DNA of 13,569 bases from Acidobacteriota bacterium (GTDB lineage: Bacteria; Acidobacteriota; Aminicenantia; UBA2199), in assembly GCA_021817755.1 (NCBI GenBank), contig JAKAGC010000034.1, forward strand, positions 1 to 13,569. Reading direction: 5' to 3'. Positions 7,814 to 13,569 of the stretch are shown here, one piece after another. Numbering within the stretch: position 1 is the stretch's first letter; every line of letters starts with the position of its first letter. Made by a program: the position numbers and the translations under genes. The notes under the pieces were generated by a model. The model searched no databases. It was not told where the DNA came from and was given only the letters and a program-made list of their open reading frames with translations.

Positions 7814-9139
7814 TTATTGAGAGAGGATTGCCATATAAAGTGCATTAGTACCAAATTGAAGAGTATCTACAGGAATACGTTCATCAACGGAATGAATCAT
7901 CCTATTAAAATTGGTATCGGGTGGTAATTGCATGGGCATGAACCCATAGGTCTGAATTCCAAGACGAGAAAATAAACGGGCATCTGATGAACCGGTTAAC
8001 ATTAATGGAATTGGGATTCCCTGAGGATCTTTCTCTTTAATAATATTTGCAAGGATTTGAAATAATTCCATTTGAGGATAATCAGGACCTTCATCAAAAA
8101 GTGAAGCTTCAAGTAGAATATCATTTCCAATTAAGGACCGGAGTTCATTTATTACATCTTGAGGAGTAAATCCTGGGAGAATTCGAACATCGAGTTGAAC
8201 CTCAATTTGACCTGGAATAACATTAATTTTATCCCCACCGTGTACAATTGTAGGATTAACAGTATTATGAAATAAAGGAATAAACGCATGACCTTTGGGG
8301 CCTAAAAGTTTCATAAAAAAGGGATTAAAACGTGGCTTGGTTAGTTGACGCATTATCCATCCGGATGGGAACGGAAGTGCATCTGCAATAGCCAGGAACA
8401 TTTGCTTTATAACGGGTGTAATATGAACAGGCAAAAGATTTTTATCGAGCTGATCAAGAAATCGGGCAAGCTTTGCCATGGCTGCTCCTTTTACATAACT
8501 TGAACCATGCCCGGAATCTCCCTTTATCATGGCTTTTATGATACATTTTTGTTTTTGTGCAACCTCAATGGGATAGAAACGTTTTCCTCCTATATACAGA
8601 GTAAAAGCGCCGAATTCACTAAGAGCAAAACGGACATCTTTAAAGTATTGAGGGTGGTTTTCAACAAGAAAACGTGCCCCATATTCTCCATTTTCCTCTT
8701 CATCACTGAGAATACATAAGACAATATCTCTTGGAAGAGGGGCGTTTTCAACCTTTGCCTGAATAAATGCAGATGTCATCATTGCAACAGCACCTTTCAT
8801 ATCCAGCGCTCCCCTGCCCCAAACGAATCCATCAGCGATTTGACCTGAAAACGGAGGGTATGTCCATTTTCCAGAACCTGGAGTTACAACATCTACATGG
8901 CCATATAATAATAAAGGGGTCTGATCTTGGGCTTTTCCAGGAATACGAGCAATGAGGTTGGGACGTGAAGGGTCTTTTGCAAGAATTGTTGTTTGTATAC
9001 CATTTTCTTGGAGCAAAGATTTTAAAAACATAATACATTGAACTTCATTACCGGGAGGATTGGTAGTGTCAAAGCGAATTAATTGCTGAAGTAATTCAGC
9101 AGGACGTTGATATAATGTTTTATCGATGCTGGAAATCAT
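7814..9139 (-). CDS. M20-family metallopeptidase / amidohydrolase
   Basis: This is a cytoplasmic zinc-dependent hydrolase of the M20 (ArgE/DapE/carboxypeptidase/aminoacylase) family, 441 residues. Metal ligands and catalytic residues can be placed: LLYGHVDVV (H81, with D83 assisting), GRGALDMKG (bridging D113), SDEEENG (E147 general base, E148 ligand), SEFG (E175), and IHSVDERIP near the C-terminus (H416). The central GDSGHGSSYVKG to LDVRILPG stretch is the small dimerisation domain, enlarged by about 60 residues (235-295) relative to minimal members. The specificity (peptide, acyl-amino acid or other amide) cannot be told from sequence. AAGGAG precedes the ATG. It starts 9 nt after the CapA-like gene, so the two are almost certainly co-transcribed. 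Confidence 0.93.
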   Translation of the reverse strand: MISSIDKTLYQRPAELLQQLIRFDTTNPPGNEVQCIMFLKSLLQENGIQTTILAKDPSRPNLIARIPGKAQDQTPLLLYGHVDVVTPGSGKWTYPPFSGQIADGFVWGRGALDMKGAVAMMTSAFIQAKVENAPLPRDIVLCILSDEEENGEYGARFLVENHPQYFKDVRFALSEFGAFTLYIGGKRFYPIEVAQKQKCIIKAMIKGDSGHGSSYVKGAAMAKLARFLDQLDKNLLPVHITPVIKQMFLAIADALPFPSGWIMRQLTKPRFNPFFMKLLGPKGHAFIPLFHNTVNPTIVHGGDKINVIPGQIEVQLDVRILPGFTPQDVINELRSLIGNDILLEASLFDEGPDYPQMELFQILANIIKEKDPQGIPIPLMLTGSSDARLFSRLGIQTYGFMPMQLPPDTNFNRMIHSVDERIPVDTLQFGTNALYMAILSQ

Positions 9140-9148
9140 AACCTCTCC

Positions 9149-10486
9149 TTATACAAATTCATCTTTGAATATAAGACGGGCATATTTTTTGATAGAAGTA
9201 AACGAGTCTTTATTTTCGGGGGTAGATTGAATATATGACTCTATTTTTTCGATTTGAATTTTGGGTACTTGGTTCTCCATAAAATCCCTTTGAATAACAG
9301 GGGTAATTTTACAATTCTCAATAAACGCTTTTTCTTCATCTGAGGAAATTGATTTGCACAGAGCAAATGAAATATTCAAAATATTACTGAGTATGATGTG
9401 AGGGGCGGAAAAAGATGATGTTAAATTGCCGAGAGAATAAGCGATTACGGCTTTTCTATTGGGATTGGAGGAAGGTGTATAAAATTCGACGGGTTGAATG
9501 ACATGAGAATGATGACCGAGAATTACATCAACACCATTTTCGACGAGCCAATGGGCTAGCTCGACCTGGTGGAATCTTGGGAAAAATTCGTATTCGAAGC
9601 CCCAGTGCAAAGATGCGACAATAATATGACATCCTTCTCTCTTACAATAATCAAGTTGTTCTTCGAGGAGAGAGATATCGGGTAAGTTTTTCCCTGGTTC
9701 TATATTATGGAGCTTCACAACATTGACTAAATATTCACTGCCTTGAGGAATTTTTTTTCCATTCAATCCAAAAGTGGCTGAAATAAAACCGAGACGTAAT
9801 CCATTTCTTTCTATTATACGGCCTTGAGTCTGTTCTTTAAGTGCGCGATTGGTTCCAAGATCGATAATATGATCGGCTTCAAGCTGAGCAAGAGTAATAT
9901 CGAGCCCTTCCGGTCCCATATCGAGTGTATGGTTACAAGCTGTATGCAAAAGGGTGAAACGTTTCCCTTTAAAAGATGTGAGTGCATCGTATTGGGATTT
10001 TGTACAGCAGAGGGGGGGTGTTTCCTTATCACTAAACGTATAACTACCGGTACTTTCAGAAGTTAATTGGGATTCGAGATTGGCATAAGAAATATCAGAT
10101 TGGAATATAAACTCCCCTACTTGGCTATAAATGGAATCTTTTGAATTTTCGAGTCCTTCTGTTTTTATCAAGTCACCGACAGCACTGAGAGTAATAGAAC
10201 GGTTTTTTATGAAACCTGCGGGAATAGGGAAACTGGAATTGGGTTTTGTATTAAAAGAATGAGATGGAATATTCTTTTCTGGGAATTTTACGGGTTTTTT
10301 ACTTTTATATCCCCAATAAATTTTTTCCATGAGAGACCATGATTCAAAATCAGCAGACATTTTTGTTAATGGATACTTCCAAAATCCGAATAGATCTGCG
10401 GAGGTATGAATAATTTTAACAATGCATCGAAGTAAGGGGGAAATTTTTAATGCATCAAGAGGAGTTGAAGGTAGATTGCTTTTCAT
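9149..10486 (-). CDS. CapA-family (poly-gamma-glutamate synthesis type) metallophosphoesterase-like protein
   Basis: The 445 residues carry the CapA/PgsA fold motifs in order: ITLSAVGDL (98-106, D105), NLE (136-138), ACNHTLDMG (183-191; usually ANNH), ASLHWGFEYEFFP (291-303, H294), and DVILGHHSHVIQPVE (320-334; usually GHHPH). All metal-binding positions of this calcineurin-like family are present. Family members act in poly-gamma-glutamate capsule export or synthesis, but many are uncharacterised. The N-terminal 95 residues are poorly conserved and show no signal peptide or clear membrane helix, unlike capsule CapA proteins, which are membrane-anchored. A cytoplasmic enzyme is therefore possible. 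No capB or capC is visible. The Shine-Dalgarno AGGAG is unusually far (about 13 nt) from the ATG. The M20 gene follows at 9 nt. Confidence 0.88.
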   Translation of the reverse strand: MKSNLPSTPLDALKISPLLRCIVKIIHTSADLFGFWKYPLTKMSADFESWSLMEKIYWGYKSKKPVKFPEKNIPSHSFNTKPNSSFPIPAGFIKNRSITLSAVGDLIKTEGLENSKDSIYSQVGEFIFQSDISYANLESQLTSESTGSYTFSDKETPPLCCTKSQYDALTSFKGKRFTLLHTACNHTLDMGPEGLDITLAQLEADHIIDLGTNRALKEQTQGRIIERNGLRLGFISATFGLNGKKIPQGSEYLVNVVKLHNIEPGKNLPDISLLEEQLDYCKREGCHIIVASLHWGFEYEFFPRFHQVELAHWLVENGVDVILGHHSHVIQPVEFYTPSSNPNRKAVIAYSLGNLTSSFSAPHIILSNILNISFALCKSISSDEEKAFIENCKITPVIQRDFMENQVPKIQIEKIESYIQSTPENKDSFTSIKKYARLIFKDEFV

Positions 10487-10543
10487 GTTTAAAAAATATC
10501 TCCTATTTTGATAAAAAATTTTTTTAATTCAGCGGTATATCAT

Positions 10544-10572
10544 ATTATAATATTATTATGGATACGGAACAA
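10544..10572 (-). promoter_or_regulatory. Possible promoter of the capA-like/M20 operon
   Basis: On the minus strand TATAAT (10544-10549) has TTGTTC (10567-10572) 17 nt upstream. The -35 matches only its first three bases. The predicted start near 10537 gives a leader of about 50 nt. The -10 lies in a 12-bp perfect palindrome (10542-10553) that also reads TATAAT on the other strand. Confidence 0.4.
10546..10551 (+). promoter_or_regulatory. Possible plus-strand -10 element, TATAAT
   Basis: A consensus TATAAT on the plus strand has only a weak AT-rich -35 (around 10523-10528). Its expected start point falls at about 10558, the A of the ATG of the small frame, so any transcript would be leaderless. 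It shares the palindrome with the divergent -10. Confidence 0.3.
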
Positions 10573-10821
10573 GAGTTTAAGGTAAAAAAATCAAGAATAC
10601 AAAACGATTTAATGGAGGTAAAATTAGTAATAAGAAATGACTCAGATTTTACATCTAACAACATTACACTCAAATTTATTTTATATAAAAATCATATGGG
10701 GGTATTGACAAAATGTGAAAATTGTTTTATATTTCTTAACCGGGTAGAGAAAATCGACCCGGGAATATTAAAAAGAAATAGAAAGAAATTGAAAACACAT
10801 GTAATAGGAGGTGCTAAATGA
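10558..10821 (+). CDS. Small hypothetical frame with FxLYD-like pattern, coding status uncertain
   Basis: This is an 87-codon frame that stops four bases into groES (ATGA overlap). No Shine-Dalgarno precedes ATG 10558 or the internal ATG 10612. The residues resemble the FxLYD-type beta-sandwich pattern: [10 protein letters not shown], then [10 protein letters not shown] (hydrophobic-LY motif), then a PG turn in EKIDPG, ending HVIGGAK. Proteins of that type are usually secreted, but here no signal peptide is present. It could therefore be a decayed remnant, a leaderless small protein, or chance. A strong groES promoter and an inverted repeat lie inside it. If it is not a gene, positions 10487-10817 form a 331-nt intergenic region holding only the promoters and repeat listed here. 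Confidence 0.35.
   Translation: MDTEQEFKVKKSRIQNDLMEVKLVIRNDSDFTSNNITLKFILYKNHMGVLTKCENCFIFLNRVEKIDPGILKRNRKKLKTHVIGGAK
10705..10733 (+). promoter_or_regulatory. Predicted strong promoter of groES-groEL
   Basis: A perfect -35 TTGACA (10705-10710) is followed after exactly 17 nt by TATATT (10728-10733). Transcription should start near 10740, about 78 nt before groES. This is a housekeeping-type promoter; no heat-shock-sigma pattern was recognised. It lies inside the doubtful 87-codon frame. Confidence 0.75.
10740..10762 (+). repeat. Inverted repeat at the groESL transcription start
   Basis: CCGGGT (10740-10745) and ACCCGG (10757-10762) are perfect arms separated by 11 nt, beginning at the predicted +1. 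It could be an operator or a leader hairpin. The position is like that of CIRCE in other bacteria, but the sequence is unrelated to TTAGCACTC-N9-GAGTGCTAA. Confidence 0.5.
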
Positions 10822-11084
10822 ATATTCAACCTTTGGATGAGCGGGTATTGGTAGAACCTTTGGATGTAGAAGAAAAAGTAGGTGCTATCATTATTCCCGA
10901 TACAGCAAAAGAAAAACCGAGTATGGGAAAAGTTGTCGCCGTTGGAACCGATGAAGAACTCCAGAAAGTAATTAAAGTTGGAGACAAAGTGATTTTCGGA
11001 AAGTATGCCGGTGAAGAGATCAAGATCGAAGGGAAAAGACATTTGATTATTTCCCGTTCGGATATTTTAGCCAAGATTGCTTAG
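10818..11084 (+). CDS. groES: Co-chaperonin GroES
   Basis: GroES is the heptameric lid of the GroEL chaperonin. At 88 residues it is a little shorter than typical (94-97). It opens with the family signature [13 protein letters not shown] (2-14). The mobile loop that contacts GroEL (about 17-29) is short and carries the hydrophobic AIII in place of the usual [39 protein letters not shown] and the C-terminal [10 protein letters not shown] complete the fold. GGAGG (10807-10811) lies 6 nt before the ATG. groEL follows after 74 nt with no terminator between them. Confidence 0.97.
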   Translation: MNIQPLDERVLVEPLDVEEKVGAIIIPDTAKEKPSMGKVVAVGTDEELQKVIKVGDKVIFGKYAGEEIKIEGKRHLIISRSDILAKIA

Positions 11085-11146
11085 TTTTAGGCAATCATAA
11101 AAGAAACGTGAAATTTTACGATTTAGAAATAATTTAAATCGAATAG

Positions 11147-12781
<1,635 letters not shown>

Positions 12782-12811
12782 TTTTTGCCAAAGGCGAATA
12801 GTTTTAAATAT

Positions 12812-12847
12812 AAAAAAAGGCAGCTCTTCGGAGCTGCCTTTTTTTTT
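12812..12847. terminator. Rho-independent terminator after groEL, probably bidirectional
   Basis: GGCAGCTC (12819-12826), loop TTCG (12827-12830), GAGCTGCC (12831-12838) and nine T residues (12839-12847) make a textbook terminator with a stable UUCG tetraloop. Seven A residues precede the stem, so on the minus strand they form a T run. It can also stop the convergent gene that ends at 12925. The stretch 12848-12924 shows nothing else. Confidence 0.95.
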
Positions 12848-12924
12848 ACATTCATTTTCAAGAATTTTATTAATAGATTAAGGGGTTTTATTATAGATCA
12901 ATAAATGTGGGTTAGAGATTAAAT

Positions 12925-13569
12925 TTAATCTATTGTTTTCATATGCTTAGTTATTTTTTCAACCATTTGATTATCACCTAAATAACCAAATACTTCAATA
13001 GCTCTCTTAAAATGACTTTCAGCATCTTTATCTGAACCTAATGCTTTATAACAGATTCCAATGGCAAATAAATCCTTTCCTACTCCACTGGTATTATCGA
13101 TCGCGCTATCCACGAATTTTGCTTTCTCATAATATATTAATGCTGTTTTCCAGTCTTTTGTACTATAACTATATACGTACCCGATATAATAACAAACGAA
13201 ACTTAATACCTCCATATCATTCATTCGATTTTTTTTAAATCGTTTTTCAAGGATGGGAACAAATGATAGAAGGGTGGATAATTGAGATTTATAATCAGTG
13301 TTTAATAGTATCTCAACGTTTTTGTGATTCAACATCTTTTCAAACATTTTCGTGTAACCTTCTTTTGGCATAAACTGATACTTATCCGTAAAATACCGGC
13401 AATCATCATTTGTCCGCACCGGAATTCTACCACACACTGAAGCAGCTAATTCTTTTGTTTCTAAGTTCCACTGCTTCTTTGTGTAATGTTTGAAAAATTT
13501 TTCAAATAAATCTTGCCCTACTTGGTTCACAATAATGTCTTCCGAATTCATCACAGGGTAGCGGTTTTC
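12925..13569 (-). CDS. Chimeric UDP-galactopyranose mutase fragment joined to TPR-like helices (5' end beyond the window)
   Basis: The minus-strand frame is open to the right edge; 214 residues are visible. From the edge, the first about 94 residues match the middle of UDP-galactopyranose mutase (Glf), the flavoenzyme that makes UDP-galactofuranose. Signatures are FEKFFKHYTKKQW, the RIPVRTNDD stretch, RYFTDKYQFMP and GYTKMFEKMLNH, then ILLNTDY. At about 13287-13293 the Glf resemblance stops, although roughly 150 residues of the enzyme should follow, including the second essential arginine and the FAD-contacting end. The last about 120 residues instead look like TPR helices: WKTALIYYEKAKF, then LFAIGICYKALGSDKDAESH and KRAIEVFGYLGD. 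Mutase activity is unlikely. It may be a deletion-fusion pseudogene or a repurposed protein. GTG 13554 is not the start, because similarity continues upstream. Confidence 0.75.
   Translation of the reverse strand, partial: ENRYPVMNSEDIIVNQVGQDLFEKFFKHYTKKQWNLETKELAASVCGRIPVRTNDDCRYFTDKYQFMPKEGYTKMFEKMLNHKNVEILLNTDYKSQLSTLLSFVPILEKRFKKNRMNDMEVLSFVCYYIGYVYSYSTKDWKTALIYYEKAKFVDSAIDNTSGVGKDLFAIGICYKALGSDKDAESHFKRAIEVFGYLGDNQMVEKITKHMKTID

Noticed and set aside
10805..10817. GGAGGTGCTAA before groES as half of a CIRCE element
   Set aside because: It is not an exact GAGTGCTAA arm and no TTAGCACTC partner lies upstream; it is explained by the Shine-Dalgarno.
10692..11042. Minus-strand 116-codon frame opposite groES
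   Set aside because: It is rich in F, S and N, runs antisense to a conserved gene and its promoter, and has no start signal.
12848..12924. Possible small RNA or tRNA between the terminator and the chimeric gene
   Set aside because: The 77 nt are AT-rich with no cloverleaf, no stable stem and no promoter that I can recognise.
13552..13554. GTG 13554 (or ATG 13551) as the true start of the Glf-TPR gene
   Set aside because: The frame is open to the window edge and Glf normally has over 100 further N-terminal residues; there is no Shine-Dalgarno here.

Overview
This window comes from an AT-rich bacterium (GC roughly in the mid-30s percent by eye). The lineage cannot be fixed from the sequence alone. 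The genes are bacterial: a heteromeric acetyl-CoA carboxylase, GroES/GroEL, and a soluble PAS histidine kinase of the 'LAGGIAHDFNN' type common in Desulfobacterota, Spirochaetota and related environmental groups. No phage, insertion sequence, CRISPR array, tRNA or rRNA was found. Most of the window reads as ordinary chromosome, with a few odd genes and control regions.

Layout. Positions 1-3520 (minus strand) hold a complete-order accB-accC-accD-accA operon. It encodes biotin carboxyl carrier protein, biotin carboxylase and both carboxyltransferase subunits, with gaps of only 3-13 nt; the accA 3' end lies beyond the left edge. A strong sigma-70-type promoter sits before accB. Upstream on the same strand (3668-5182) is a cytoplasmic receiver-PAS-histidine kinase whose phosphoacceptor histidine is replaced by arginine. 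Divergent from it (5398-7746, plus) is a secreted beta-propeller protein. It ends at a GC-rich hairpin facing a minus-strand pair: a CapA-family protein (9149-10486) followed after 9 nt by an M20 metallopeptidase (7814-9139).

The 10487-10817 region is very AT-rich. It carries back-to-back promoter-like sequences and a doubtful 87-codon reading frame with an FxLYD-like pattern. Inside that frame lies a near-consensus promoter for groES-groEL, with an inverted repeat at its predicted start point and no CIRCE element. groES and groEL follow, closed by a UUCG-loop terminator that probably serves both directions. At the right edge (minus) is a partial gene that reads as the middle of UDP-galactopyranose mutase and then changes abruptly into TPR-like helices.

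How the genes relate. The acc genes together make malonyl-CoA for fatty-acid synthesis, and groES/groEL make the chaperonin. The kinase could share read-through transcription with acc, because no terminator is visible between them. The best candidates for something undescribed are the mutase-TPR chimera, the histidine-less kinase, and the groE control region with its inverted repeat and embedded small frame.
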